A program made the translations under genes and the position numbers. Below are positions 42,412 through 55,200 of a stretch of 64,000 nucleotides of DNA, piece by piece. The stretch spans positions 6,915,501-6,979,500 of the forward strand of contig NC_091677.1 in assembly GCF_042453785.1 (NCBI RefSeq), read 5' to 3'. The notes under the pieces are model-generated. The model saw nothing but the letters and a program-made list of their open reading frames with translations. It searched no databases and was not told the origin of the DNA. Source of the stretch: Malus domestica (Eukaryota > Streptophyta > Magnoliopsida > Rosales > Rosaceae). The stretch's first letter is position 1. Each line of letters begins with the position of its first letter.

Positions 42412-43275
42412 AATATGGATACTTTAATTTCATTTACATTTGAGATAAATTTTAGTGTGTGACAGAGGTACAAAAAAATAATCAGTCATGCAATATTTCT
42501 TGGGGGCATTTGAGCATGATCCTTTTGGATCATCTCCTTGAATGGAGTGTGGTTCTGGGTTTTGCTTTCTTAGGATTTTTATATGTATGGGGGCTTATGG
42601 TGCTGTCGTTAGTGCCTCATGGTGGTTGATGCGACGAACTTCATAGCAGTGGCTGTTAGGATAAGGGTTTTTATGCCTCTTTGTTGGGCTTAATGTTTAG
42701 GGTCATTGCCTTATGTTTCTAGTCTGGTTTGTTATTTGATAGGCCTATTTGTGGGTTCTATGCTTCTATGACTATTTTAGCACCTCTGGATTCGTATTTT
42801 GTGGACCTTAATATGCTTGAATTGAGGCTTGTTTCTGATGCGTCTTGTCTCTGCATGTTCTTAATGAAATATATTGAAAAAATTGGCTAAAATGATTATA
42901 ATTTAACTCTCAATTTTTGTTGACCAATATTAAATATTGACGTAGCATGAAGCTAAAGGATTACAAGCGTAATTCTTTGAAGAGAAAAATTCTGGAGTCC
43001 ACCCAGTTTTTGAGAGAAATCTCAAAAAGTTTGTTTGGTTAATGATTGAAAGATGAATTACATTGGGAGCCAATCGACTTAAAAAGACATAAGCACAACA
43101 CTGGGGAAGCTCATGAGCCTTAGGAAATTAAACAACATGAATTTAGACGAAAATTAAAAAGTCCGAAATTTATTGCAAACTTTATTTTGTAGTTTTAGAA
43201 GTCTAAAACTTTGGATGGCCTTAAACAAAGGGGACCCAGTATAATCATGAGTCTTGTTCTGCTCGCAATTCTCTT
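42412..43275. other. Downstream of BAHD pseudogene, no gene
   Basis: 42480-42880 has balanced composition and ends TTAATGAAATATATTGAAAAAA, reminiscent of a LINE 3' end, but no coding motif is visible. The remainder is AT-rich. Confidence 0.4.
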
Positions 43276-44620
43276 AAAGAACGAGCGCCCAATTCTGACA
43301 CAAAAATATTTCTTGCAGCCTTTTCTATCACCATATTGATTGAATTCAATATTTTCCAACTTCAATTTTTTTCCAAAATTTGAAACATTTTATTTTCTTT
43401 ATATTTCTCCATCATATTTGACCCATATCTTGTCTTACATCTGATTCCTCCACTTGAAATGATCTTGATAGCAATAGACTACAACTCCCTTGTAAAGCAA
43501 ATAAATTCTTCAACTCGAGAAACCCCAACTTTCAGTGTACTTAGGTGAAATAATCACAAAATTAATTCCATAAACAAGATTAAAATATGCCAATCAATAA
43601 TCAAAATATTTTTCCTTCCCCAATGTTCTTGTTTGGTCAACAATGGAATTTAACTCCAATTTATTAGATTGTTGATCCTTCATAGCCATAAACATTTAGA
43701 ATCACCCATACCTTGAATTTCTTGAGTCTCCACTTGTTGAGTTGTCATGTTTTGGGAGATCTCCTACAACAAGATTCTCAACAAGCCAAATTACTTGTTT
43801 TTTTTCTTCCACCTTGATCTCCACCATTTCTTGGCGTGATGAAATATCAGTCTCCATCATTTTAGTTTCTTTTCTAATGATCGCTTGACCCATCATTTCT
43901 AAATACAATTTATAGAAATCGAGAAAGAATTATTTAACCCTTAGTTATTTCAACCAATGCCAAGTTTTGATAGAATTTTTACCTAGTTGTTGCCTAGCCC
44001 CTTGTATTTGATCCCACCATAACCGCACATCACCATCTAAACAAGAAGCAACCATTTTCACCATCCTCCTTTCCGGAATTTGTTGTGTCTTGAAAGACCC
44101 ACAAGAGAAAATCTTCAATGGAATCACTTCCCAGGAAAATAGAATTACCTTCAACATCAATAGATGATGTCAGTTGTGGGCAAATCTCATACCGTGTTCA
44201 TCTTCAATATTTCGTACTCCCTTACAAACAACGTTGCTTGTATATGGTCCGATATCCTAGTGGATAGGATGTTGAGTTTATACTCATGCGTCTCGGATTT
44301 GAAACTTCCCCTCTCCTAAATTAATGTAATAGGCTCGAACCCTCCCCCTCCCCTTAATAATAGTAAATTAAACATAAAAAAAAATGTCGCTTAGGGTGTT
44401 GCTGCTCCCACGATTGATTGCCAATTGATGCAGAACGAGTAGAGGGATCCGAAATTTATTCCAAGCTGACTTGTTATACGCCCAATTCTAACACCAGAAT
44501 ATTTTTTGTCCTCATATCGATTGAACCCAGTATTTTCCCACTTTAATTCTTCTTTTCCAGAAATTGAAACATTTTAATTTTTTTTTTGTCGGCATTGACC
44601 TATATCTTGTCCTACATTAA
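43276..44620 (-). mobile_element. Decayed retroelement with gag remnant between direct repeats
   Basis: The minus-strand frame 44160-43945 contains IPERRMVKMVASCLDGDVRL followed by WWDQIQ and a basic GKNSIKTW stretch, the gag core of Gypsy-type elements. A second minus frame at 43908-43702 is Glu/Met/Lys-rich. A segment of about 165 bp starting CGCCCAATTCT is present at both 43276 and 44471 in direct orientation, with similar phrases through ACCTATATCTTGTCYTACAT. No RT remains. Pseudogene-grade. Confidence 0.6.
44245..44384 (+). mobile_element. tRNA-derived SINE
   Basis: A-box-like ATCCTAGTGGATAGG (44254-44268) and B-box-like GGATTTGAAAC (44295-44305) are spaced as in tRNA genes, followed by a tRNA-unrelated body and an A-rich tail (AAACATAAAAAAAAA). 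The B box has decayed from the GGTTCGAANC consensus. It lies within the gag remnant region, so it was inserted later. Confidence 0.75.
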
Positions 44621-47600
44621 TTACCGGTGACATAACAATCAAGTATTCACTACACGATTTGATATTGAAAGTATGTGAAAACCAAATAATTTCATTGAGA
44701 CTTGTAAAATAATCATTTTGACCAATTTCTGCAATATTTCCGACAAAAAAGGCTTCAGATGCTAAATGCATAATAAAATACTAAATCTTTGTTCTCTAAT
44801 ATTTGAGCTTAGCTAATATTGTTTGTTCAAAAAAAAAATATTTGAGCTTAGCTTAACCAATTATTAAGACAGAGCCTAGTGAATGAAAACAAAAAAGAGG
44901 TTGGACACAGACCAGCTTCCATTCATTCAGCATGCCACTATGGAAACCAAAAAACAAAAGAAAAAGTCGATAAAAGTGCGAGCATATTGAAGCCAATAAA
45001 AAAAAGAAGGAATTATGTGAAAGGCAATAATGAGAGATTAAAATACAATCCCATGCATCTCATACATTTTCTTAGACTATTAATAATTTGCAAGGCCCCG
45101 TATCGCATACATATTATTGTATAATACTCAGATTTTCCCTGCATGCGCACACCACTAATCCCATGCATTAATATAATCAATTATATATCTATGATGTCAC
45201 TGTCCACATCATCAAAATATATTTGAAGGAACAGCACAGTGGCCAACAAAAAAAAAATTAAAAAGGTTGATCAACACCAGAACAACCACTAACTTCGATC
45301 AGTTGCGTGTAATTTTGCCATGCATTGCATACAATTTTGGTACCACAATTCTAATCCACGTGTTTACAAGTGACAACAGCTGAGGCCTCATGAGGGGGGT
45401 CAACTCTTCATGCAGATTCTCTGTATATTAATCTCTGTAATTATTCAATCCTCAAATTTGTAGTATACAACTTTAGATTTCATACTGTCATACACAACAA
45501 CTACGTATAAATAATGTGCATGGATGTATAGAAAATTCAGGGATCGACCTGTGACTCTATTACGTCCACAAAACTTAGATCACATTTCTCATTTAAAAAC
45601 CCTAAATCGATCATGCCCTCAGAAGATACAAGATGAGGAGAACCAGTTGATATATATTCAAAGTTTGTTGGGAATTTTGAAGGCCACACATCAACAAAAG
45701 TTAGCTATCAACGATCATACGATACAATTAATTAACTACCAAATTTTATATAGTATAATTTACCAACCCTAGATTTGTGACAAGTAATTACCTAAACTGG
45801 TATAATGTGTACGTCTAGTATAAGGCATGCATCAAGTTCATGATCGTAAACCCTTTAAAGCAATTCTAGTGACGAAGGACGACTTGGAAAACTTTCCAGG
45901 ACCACAGATATGGATTTATGATACATAGGTATGCATGATCTGGCCGAATTGATGAAATCAGTTTCGGGCACATGTCTGCGGCCATAAACGTGTGATTGAA
46001 AGCTCGATCGACCTCTAATCTAAATAAAAATTAAATTAAGTGATGGCTAACATGTATGTCTAATAGACACCAAACAGGGGACAAAGATAAAATTATGATT
46101 TGCTTAAAATTATTTTATTATGAGGCATGTACTATAATATTGTAAGGTATGAGCTGAATTGAACTAGCAGCTTCTTCTTTGAAATTCAACGGCTGATATC
46201 ATATATTTGAACAAATGATCCTTATATAGTTACATACGAATATTTTAAGGGGTAGAAAAACAGCAGATCGATATTCATATTCTTCTAGATTTTCGCTTTT
46301 GGGAAGAAAGAAGAAAGATAGTGAAAACTGCAAAGCAAAGTGAAACAAGCAAGAAAGCTGCAGCAGCATTTTGACCTCTCGATGCAAAATCTTAGTAGAT
46401 AAATATTATAAGATAGTATTTGACCAATTCGGGTAATGTTAGATAGAGGTGGATGGACTGTAGCACCTGATTTTCAATGACTCATTTGATTTTGCAGATG
46501 GAGAGAGAGTACCTTGCCCTTACAATGCTACTGCGCGCAGATGACAGAAACTCTACGCACAGAGGACATTTGTCAGTTTTGAGATGGCTTTGATATGGGT
46601 TGACTTTATTGTTGGAAAGTAGGAAGTATACCTTGCTATGTGGCTTCATCTTAATGGTGTGTTTTAGAATACGTTCCAGCTTGGAAAGTTAGCAACGAGG
46701 TGTAACATGTGTGAACAAAGACGACACATCATCTTCAACTCGTCTTGAACTTTTAATTTCAAGACTTTATTTTCACAAATAATAAGATAACTAGAACTAA
46801 ATTTATCTATATTACAAGAATTAGAGGGTTTGAAACTAAATACGGTGAGTTGAAGAGGAATACTCTATTCATTCAAATAGACCATCACTTGTGAGTTTTC
46901 AAGATTTATCATTTTTGACCAAATTTTTTTTCAATTTATGGATTTGTTGTCACCTATAGTCCGTCATATGTAAAATAGAATGTTGATATATCATCTAATT
47001 ATAAGTATATTATAGCCAACAAGAGCAATACGTTTCAAATGTAGAGAAATTTTAACAATAAGTTAAAATTTCTCAAAATGAATCCAACGAGCATTTTATG
47101 TTCAAATTTCTTCTACCCGTATGATAAAAATGGCATACATATGTAGATTCCATAGAGAAATAGAGACGAAGAGATACAAATGCATGTTGGTTTTTTCGAG
47201 TATAGTGATAGGATAGTATGGACACAAATTGTTGGAATGTAGTTCTTTTTCTTTCTGTTTTCTTTGGTTAACGAAACACACAAAAAGGTTAGGTTCCAAT
47301 CAATCAATCTTAAAACATGGCAAACATTACCGTATGTTCCTAAATATGTCAACATACAACTGAAATTTTGTCAATTGTTGTAGGACCAAGTAGAGAAGTT
47401 ATTTTCAATTATTCATTGTAGATTCCAACCAATCAAGAAATTAACTGCACTTTTAGAAATAAATGACAATGTTTTAAAAGATGGTCAAAATATTCAATAT
47501 TATCATGACAAAAAAAAAAAAACGCAACATCGATCAAGGGTTTCGCTTTCTTCCCTTTCATATATATAATGTATTTTAACACAACAAATAAAAATGTATT

Positions 47601-48200
47601 TTGATTAATTAGACATAAATAATTGTGGATCTAGGAGCTAGCATCATTGACCATGCTGATGATAGCCCGACGTAAATAAAGTTAATAAGCTTTGCCTTCC
47701 TAGCCTTCATGAGCAAGTAATCTCAGAATCAGAAAGTTGATAGAAAAGGATCAAACACTTAAAGAAACACGAAATTGCAAAAAACAGAAGGTCGATCAAG
47801 CTTTTCTTGTTGTTGATCAGCAGATCTAACAACCTTACCGTCCTATCCTTTTCATGAGCACTACTTTAACAAACTACAAGATTTGGGTTTAATGATGGAG
47901 AAAAAGATAAAAAGGTCAACCCCATAAGGCTAAAACCCAAAAGCGTAGTTTGTAGTATTATCTGCTGTGACTTCTCGGGCACAATTATATCCAAGCATGA
48001 CTCTCTTAATTTACTTGGGTTCATTCTTTTTTTTTTTTTCTTTTTCTATTTTTTTTTTTAACGTGGGCTTATGACATAACTAAATATTATACATATTGCA
48101 TTCATATTCCCTGTACTGCAGATAAATGGACATGTGTCCTCAGGCCGGGGCCAAATCCCTTTTGACTTCAAAAATGTTTCTCAAACTTCACCCCTTTCCA
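44621..48200. other. Long intergenic region upstream of the MYB gene
   Basis: AT-rich DNA with A- and T-tracts; no protein or RNA gene and no bounded transposon recognised. The last 500 bp before 48202 probably hold the MYB promoter. Confidence 0.6.
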
Positions 48201-48201
48201 C

Positions 48202-48208
48202 TATATAA
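48202..48208 (+). promoter_or_regulatory. MYB gene TATA box
   Basis: TATATAA in CCACTATATAAAGGCC, 160 bp before the MYB start codon. It excludes the in-frame ATG at 48227 as a likely start, since that would fall at or before the transcription start. Confidence 0.7.
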
Positions 48209-48361
48209 AGGCCTCATCTTTCCCTTTTGATCAGCAACTTAAACTGCTTTCTGATTCTAAAGTCACAAAGTACCCTTTTCTATCCTAGTAAGTACTTTTG
48301 GAAACTCATCCTCCACCTCCACATCAAGTTAGATAACAGAACCAACTGTACCACTGCAAAT

Positions 48362-49738
48362 ATGGGAAGAGCTCCTTGCTGTGATAAAAATGGACTCAAG
48401 AAAGGTCCATGGACAACTGAAGAAGATGCCATGCTAGTGAATTATATTCAGAAGCATGGACCTGGAAATTGGAGAAACCTTCCAAAGAATGCAGGTATAC
48501 ACAATGTTCATCAAACAGTTGTTTTTTTCTTTTGTTAATAATAAACAAACTGTCATCGATGAGATTTAAACTATCAGCTTAATTAATGATTTGTTGTGAA
48601 AAATTGTATAGGACTCCAGAGATGCGGGAAGAGTTGCCGCCTCAGATGGACTAACTACCTTAGACCTGATATAAAGAGAGGAAGGTTCTCCTTTGAAGAA
48701 GAAGAGACTATAATCCAACTACATAGCATCCTTGGAAACAAGTAAGCTTATGTTTAATTGAAATTTAATTAACCGTACAAATTGCTAAACAAATTGTTGA
48801 AGTATTTTAGGGTTTCTGACCTCCCAAAATCAAAATGATTTGTAATTAATAATTATATTACATCTTCTGATCAATTTTCTTTTTCCAATAATGTTAGGTG
48901 GTCAGCTATTGCTGCTCGCTTGCCAGGAAGGACAGACAATGAAATAAAAAACTACTGGAACACGCACATCCGAAAAAGGCTCCTTCGAATGGGAATTGAT
49001 CCCGTGACTCATGCTCCACGCATCGATCTTCTTGATCTGTCCTCAATTCTCAGCTCATATGTGTGCAACAACCCAGCTGCTGCACTACTCAATTTGTCAA
49101 ACTTGTTGAATAGTACCCATCAGCAACAACCACTTGTTAATCCAGAAATGTTAAGGCTAGCAACAAGTCTGTTATCAATCAAACAAGCAAACCCGGAAAT
49201 GTGTTCCCAAAATTATAATCTCCATCAAAACCAGATTTCCAATTCTCAGGAACAAAATAATCAAGTTCTCCCACCTTTACAATCCAATGATCAGTTTCAA
49301 AATCTCATCCAAGGGGGAGACTTTTCTGCTGACATGGCAAAACATCTGATGCAACAGATCAATGTGGAAGGTTTCTCACCAAACATGACCAACTTGAGCT
49401 GCCCCCTTTCCCAAGAAAACATAGTCCCCCCGAATTTGAGTGCCGATCATCATCAAACAGCTGTCTCCCAAGCAAACTATGTGCCTTGCAGTACTACTTC
49501 TGGTAACCCTGGTCCTGATTTTCCGGAAAATTCATATTTCCAATCTTTTAACTACAACAAGAACCACGATTTCAGCTTCGATTCAGTTATGTCAACGCCT
49601 TATTCGAGCCCGACTCCTTTGAATTCATCAGGTACATACATAAACAGCAGCACAGAGGATGAGAAGGAAAGCTATTGCAGCAGCTGGTTAAAGTTTGAAA
49701 TCCCAGAGAGTACTTTGGACATCAGTGATATCATGTAA
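48362..49738 (+). CDS. R2R3-MYB transcription factor, subgroup 11 type (MYB102/41/74-like)
   Basis: Exons 48362-48494, 48612-48741 and 48898-49738 join to 367 residues. R2 (about 14-61) starts [21 protein letters not shown]3 (about 67-112) includes [20 protein letters not shown] and [20 protein letters not shown]. Both introns sit at the usual R2R3-MYB positions. [20 protein letters not shown] after R3 is the subgroup 11 signature. The C-terminus is Asn/Gln/Ser-rich, with an acidic end ([16 protein letters not shown]), a probable activation region. Relatives act in nuclei in drought, salt, wounding and ABA responses and in cutin/suberin control. All coding parts are intact. Confidence 0.95.
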
Positions 49739-50129
49739 AATCTCTTGGTGGTCTCGTAGGCTTAATAATCTTGTACTTTGTGTTTGTAGTTTTGTATTTT
49801 CTTGTAGTTGATGTTGTTACTGAAATTCTTTTTTCATTGTTAATTAATACTACAGTCTTTCTTTTTTGTACGTACTAATTAAAATAGCAGTTTCCTATAT
49901 ATAATATATATATCTTAGATATCGATCAAAAGGTAGGGCTTGCATGCGCATTAATTACTAACTAGGGTTCTTCCATGCACGACGACGAAAGTATAAGCAT
50001 ATATAATGTTATCATGTTCTTTGCCAAACTATAGATAATCTTTTTTTTCAAATTAATCTTATATATATATAAATGTGTACTTTTTTGAGAGTTCATCTAT
50101 TATTATTGGGTACTCTTATCTTGTTAAAG

Positions 50130-51161
50130 CATCCCCAATGAGGGGCTCTATATGAGGTTAGAAAAGTGGTGAATATAACCCAATTTAGAGCTCCAAGGAA
50201 TCTTAGCGGCTCTAAAAAAAGAATCTCTCCTAATAAGAGGCATATATCTTTCAGGCTCTATATGAGGCTATATATTTTATTATGTAGTAATTTGATTACG
50301 CGGTAAATTTATTATTGTATTAACTTCTCTAAACTTGATTTTTGGACATGTTATCTTAAATTTTAATTTATGAACTTTTTAACCTAAAAATATTCAAATT
50401 CTGACAAAGTTAGATTTCATCACTTATGCATCGTTGTAGGATCTCTTATCTCAATCTCATATGTTGGTTTGTTTATATGAAATCAAACAAAATAAGATTT
50501 CGTTTCATAACAATCATTGGTTTTGATTATCTTATCACAATCTCATATGTTGGTTTGTTTCTATGAAATCAGATAAGATAAGATAAGATAAGATTTCATT
50601 TCATAACAACTATTGGTTTATTTCTCTGATTGACACATTCTCCGAAATCAAACAAGATTTTCATTTCATAACAATCATTGGATTGGATTATCTTATCACA
50701 ATTTAGTTATGTTATTTGTTTATATTTTCGGTTTAGGTCTCTAAACTACCAATGTTAAATTTCATCAATTTTTTTTATGAATTTTTCATTCTAGAAAATT
50801 AAACACGAACACAACATTTTTTCTAATCAATAACACAAAAAATAGTCGTTGTTTGTATATGTTTTTTTAATCAAACAAACAATTGAAAATAAACTCTTAA
50901 AATCCTAAACGGTTGAAAAATAAACCCTTAAAATCATTTTTTGGAATTAAAAATGGGGCTCACCCATTTCTAAACAAAAACCAAGACTAGACCCTCAATT
51001 TGGTGTGGTCCCCCTACTTTTTTATGCTACCAAGGATTGAAGTTGCTAACCCTTGTGGTGGATATAGCCCCATTTTCCGGCCCATTGAGGATGAAACTTT
51101 TCATCAGAGCTACAAATATGGTAGCCTCATGGAGGATAAAGCCCCCATTAAGGATGCTTTT
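50130..51161. mobile_element. Long inverted-repeat element (about 1 kb) with internal tandem repeats
   Basis: The left end TTAAAGCATCCCCAATGAGG and, inverted, the right end CCCCCATTAAGGATGCTTTT (to 51161) pair. The next 30 bp inside (GGGGCTCTATATGAGG / CCTCATGGAGGATAAAGCCC) also pair. The interior has about three copies of a 95-bp unit (TTATCTCAATCTCATATGTT, TTCATAACAAYCATTGG) at 50440-50700. The open frame at 51000-51347 lies in the right arm and is not a gene I recognise. Confidence 0.6.
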
Positions 51162-51951
51162 AGAATATGTAATGTGGGCAGCAGGACCATCAATTACGAA
51201 GTGAAATGTATTACAGAGAATCAAATGAGAAAGCACTTTGATTTTCTTACTTTGAAGATTTCAAAATTCTCATTCACTACTATCTCCAACATCTCTACGT
51301 ACAGTAGTACTGGATCCTTTATTTTTCCTTTTCTTAGTTTATGTTGATTGCCAACTTAATAAAACAAAACCCACGGTGTTTTTGTTACATTGTAAGGGAA
51401 TCATGTTAGCAAATTAAAGAGAGAAATAAGCAAACTAATTGCAAACTTTGAAGTTTATATTATTGGCTAAAAGAAAGAGGAAAACTACATAGAATTGGAA
51501 AACTAGTAGATAAAATGAGTAATTATAAAGGAAGCGATCCTAACATTCCAAATCCTACAAAGAATTGGAAAACTAGTAAACAAAGAAATATATAGGGAAA
51601 TTCTAACTGAACAAACAATGGCGGAGTCAGAAATTATTTGGTGGATGGGCTAAACTAAAATTATTAGTACGAAATCAAATGGTTAAATTTTTTTGTTACT
51701 TACAAAAATAAGCCTAAAAACAATCATTTGAAGTAAGAAATTTAACTATGAATAAATCAAGTTTCAACTAGATTTAACAAAGAAAACATTTAAAGTTGCA
51801 ACTTATAATAGAAAGAAAAATACGTCATCAATCTTGTCATAACAACCTAACAAATAAAAAGAAAAAAAAAACCTATTCAAGTTGTGCCCTTCAATCCTCA
51901 ATGGAATTGAAATCTTTTGCTATTTTATCTGAATCAATCTTTTATGGCAAG

Positions 51952-52140
51952 CTATTTTTCAATGTAGACAACCATTGAATCTGCTAGAAAATCACTCTCC
52001 ATCTTGTTGCGAAATCTTGTTTTAATAAGATTCATTGTTGAAAAAGTTCATTCAGTAAATGCAAAAGGTATATCACTCTCTAATTTATCACCATCATCTC
52101 TTTTTCTAAAGAATGAATCGATAGTTCTTAACCTCTTCAT
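51952..52140 (-). pseudogene. Internally deleted hAT transposase relic
   Basis: Minus strand: an N-terminal MKRLRTIDSFFRKRDDG, typical of TTF-type zinc finger / ZMYM1-like plant hAT proteins, runs within about 10 residues into the C-terminal dimerisation segment (FSTMNLIKTRFRNKMESDFL, then VVYIEK and TAG). Several hundred central residues, including the catalytic region, are missing. One in-frame TGA replaces the Arg of the usual T-E-R-x-F motif. It is a non-autonomous derivative. Confidence 0.7.
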
Positions 52141-53379
52141 CGAACATACGTTGACCTAACAAATTGAACAACAATAACCAAGTTTATATAATAAATTATA
52201 TTTCTAAAAAGGGTTTTTATATTAACACCCCACAAAATGTTGAATGCACCCCACATTAAAATTTAATATTAAATGACTTATTTACTCTACTATGCAATGA
52301 CAATTTTGACCTTATTAGGTTTTAAAAAAACATAAAGATTTATAAATACATCCCAAATAACTTTTAGCGTATTATTTATCTTCTCAACTATCAAACATGT
52401 TGATTAAGAAAAATTGTTTTGACGAATGGAATACAAAATCGATGTTTCAGGAGCTTCACATGAGGTAAGACTTCATAGTTTTCATTGTTTTAGTGATTTC
52501 GATGATATCGATAATTATTTAATCTTGCGTTTGCTGTATTATTTAAACTTCTATATTCATATTCATCTTTTAGTGTTCATATGGTTAGATTCAATCCCTG
52601 AAAATAAAAAATGAGTGTTATAAGATTTGAGAAATGTGGGATGTAAAGAAAATGGGGGGTGTATGTACAAAATATAAAATGTATATTGAGAACGTGGGGT
52701 GTGGGGTATTATGGGAAAGTAAGTGGGGTGTATTAAGATAATTTTTAAGTGAAAAAGAAAATGTGGGGTATATTAAATTTATGAGGTTTATTCAACAATT
52801 TGTGGGGTGTTAATATAATTAGCCTTCTAAAAAGCCTATCAGAAAAAAAAAAATATTAATTTTGAAACTAAACTTTTCAAGTACAAACTCTTAAAATTCA
52901 AACAATAAACAAATAAACTTATCAAGAATTAAAAATAAAGTAATCAGAAACTTACATAATGATGAGAAAAATCAATAAACTTTCCCAATTGTAGGCTCAG
53001 TATCTGTGAATTGTACACGAATGTCACCGAAACTTTCTGAAAAGTGAAAAAAATCAACCACCGTTTAGCCAAAAGCCGAAAATACATTCTTAAGAAACAT
53101 GTAAGTACTCATTAAAATGAATAAATTAATAAAAGTTAATAATTACTCCTAAAAACCTAGAACCGTGCGTGACTACTCCCTATGAAACCTAAAATAATAA
53201 AATCCTAAAACCTAGTTTTTAAAACTGTGTGACTACTCCCTAGGAAGTCTAAAAATAATAAAATATTAAAACCTATAGACTGCTCGCTAGCAAACCTAGG
53301 AAACGTGTTCATAACTTTCGGATTTGGATTGTCTTCTCTGCTATTTCGGTGCCTTTTCCGTACCCTCTTGTTTTGTATT
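52141..53379. other. Intergenic, no gene
   Basis: TGTGGGGTRTATT-like phrases recur at 52640-52810 (GTGGGGTGT about five times). ACTACTCCCTA recurs near 53170 and 53232. Otherwise featureless AT-rich DNA, perhaps including the ends of the hAT element. Confidence 0.5.
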
Positions 53380-53482
53380 GTCACGGTTAAGCCACGTCAA
53401 CATTTTATATTATTTTTTTTTATAAAAATAATAAAACAAAAAGAAATAGTAATATAAAATATTGACGTGACTTAACCGTGAC
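53380..53482. mobile_element. Short palindromic MITE
   Basis: 103 bp whose two halves are inverted copies: GTCACGGTTAAGCCACGTCA on the left and TGACGTGACTTAACCGTGAC on the right, with ATTTTATATTAT paired inside. Spacer only about 30 bp. Confidence 0.8.
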
Positions 53483-54470
53483 CATACACACATACAATCC
53501 AAGTCCATAACTTTCACTTAAGTAAACAATTTATATATTTTTTAACCCTTCCTTTTTCTAAAAGTAATCTTAGTGTCAAAACTTTTACTTATTGAGTGGG
53601 TTATAATAATTAAAAATAATAAAATAGTTTAAATTATTAGTATTTTTAAACCCAAACAACTAAAATTCTTCTTATACTAGAGCCCACCCTAACCTTGTTA
53701 CTGCCTCCGCCGTTGTGAACAAACCAAATTTATAACTCCAGATCTAGTAAAAAAATCAATTAACTACCGAAAAACCCATTATTCCAACCTAATTGTAACT
53801 CATTTTTGTACCCACACTCACCACTTGGGTAGTATTAATTTGTTAAGAATTTACAGTTGAGCTAATGGCTCAGAATTACATCGATATTGTCTTAACTTGA
53901 CCACCTGCACAACCCGACAAATATTAGGTTTTATCACAAAAATGTCTCAGTGACTAAAACATTGAATATAAGTTGTAATTTATCTTGTGGTGCGGTACTC
54001 TATTCTCCGATGATACTAATCCGAGTGGCTTTGGTTTGGCACATTTTTATTGCTGGATCTTGTAAATTGGCTGTGATTGGTAGGAAGAGTTGAGACAAGT
54101 TCTGCATTCCTAATTTTTGTAATTACAACTCAAATCAACAAAAGGCAAACACAAGTATATTTCCCTTTTTATCTGTTCTTCATTTATTCATCTAATGTAT
54201 CTACGCATTTGCATAATTAGCAGCATATAAATGTAACTTTGGTAGAACTCTGATGACGATTGTTTGTTAATCATGGAAAAGCACTTGAAGTGCTTTCTAG
54301 AAAAAAATACCAGTTATATGGTTCTTGCAAAAGCATTTCAAGTGCTTTTGGACATGATAATATTTTCTCTAAAAACGTTTTCAGTCATTTAAAAGTATTT
54401 CCTAAACAAGCTCTCATTCTTTACAAATTCGTTCTTTATAAGTAAGCATGCTGCAAAATGACTAACTTTT
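53483..54470. other. Intergenic, no gene
   Basis: No gene. AAGCACTTGAAGTGCTTT and its near-inverse near 54280-54345 form a short palindromic pair. Confidence 0.55.
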
Positions 54471-54475
54471 TTTTT

Positions 54476-54553
54476 TCACAAACAATATTATATACATTAA
54501 GAATGAGATGGTGAACTAGTCTCACAATAGACTAGCAATAATGTAGTTCAAAT
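54476..54553 (-). repeat. SINE 3'-end fragment
   Basis: CACAAACAATATTATATACA and CTCACAATAGACTAGCAATA match the 3' part of the SINEs at 56340 and 58337 and the related piece inside the Helitrons. The tRNA-like half is absent. Confidence 0.55.
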
Positions 54554-54783
54554 TGACTAATTTGTTTAAGATTGAAAAGTGGGCTATGAGATTAGTTGAA
54601 ACCTCTATCACCTCGTACTTAATTATCTTCTTAATTCCCACAGAGAAAGCGAGACTTTTGACTTCAAAACACTCGCAGTCATCTTTTCATTTTCTTCACG
54701 ACAATAGAAAAGGTACATTTAATTTGTTCCAATCATACAAACAATAATTGCTATTGGTCATTATACTTGTGCTGTTTCAAATA

Positions 54784-54954
54784 AGAGTAATGTTAGGGAG
54801 ACTAAATTTGTAAGCAAAGTTTTGAAAACTAAAAGATATGAAAGTTGATGATTGATTTATTACTTAAACGTTGATAAACGTGCTTATTTTTATTGGTGAC
54901 ATATCATTTAGTTTGCAAATTTAGTCTCCAAATTTAGTCTTCCTAGCATTACTC
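54784..54954. mobile_element. MITE with 8-bp target duplication
   Basis: Inverted ends AGAGTAATGTTAGGGAGACT and GTCTTCCTAGCATTACTC. Flanks TTCAAATA (54776-54783) and TTCAAACA (54955-54962) form an 8-bp duplication with one mismatch, as for hAT-type elements. A relative was amplified in tandem at 13130-13925. Confidence 0.75.
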
Positions 54955-55200
54955 TTCAAACAATGAGTTTTCTTCCACTTGAAGAGGGGGCAAAATTAAC
55001 AAATATCTTATACATTTAATATATATTTTTAAAGGATATGAACTCAAACTTATTCTTGCAAGTGACCATTTATCACAATGGTGGAAATGAATTGAACTCT
55101 TACATGACGGCATGAGTTTGAACTATGTCGGTGATTAATTTAACATCCAATCTAACAAAAATTCACCATTTGACAAAAACAATCAAGCAAAGCATGAGTC

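Noticed and set aside
44254-44305. Functional tRNA gene
   Set aside because: A and B boxes are present but the arms do not pair properly and an A-rich tail follows; it is a SINE.
48227-48361. Longer N-terminus for the MYB protein
   Set aside because: MGRAPCC is the conserved R2R3-MYB start, and the upstream ATG is within 25 nt of the TATA box.
51000-51347. 115-codon open frame
   Set aside because: It lies in the arm of an inverted-repeat element and shows no recognisable domain.
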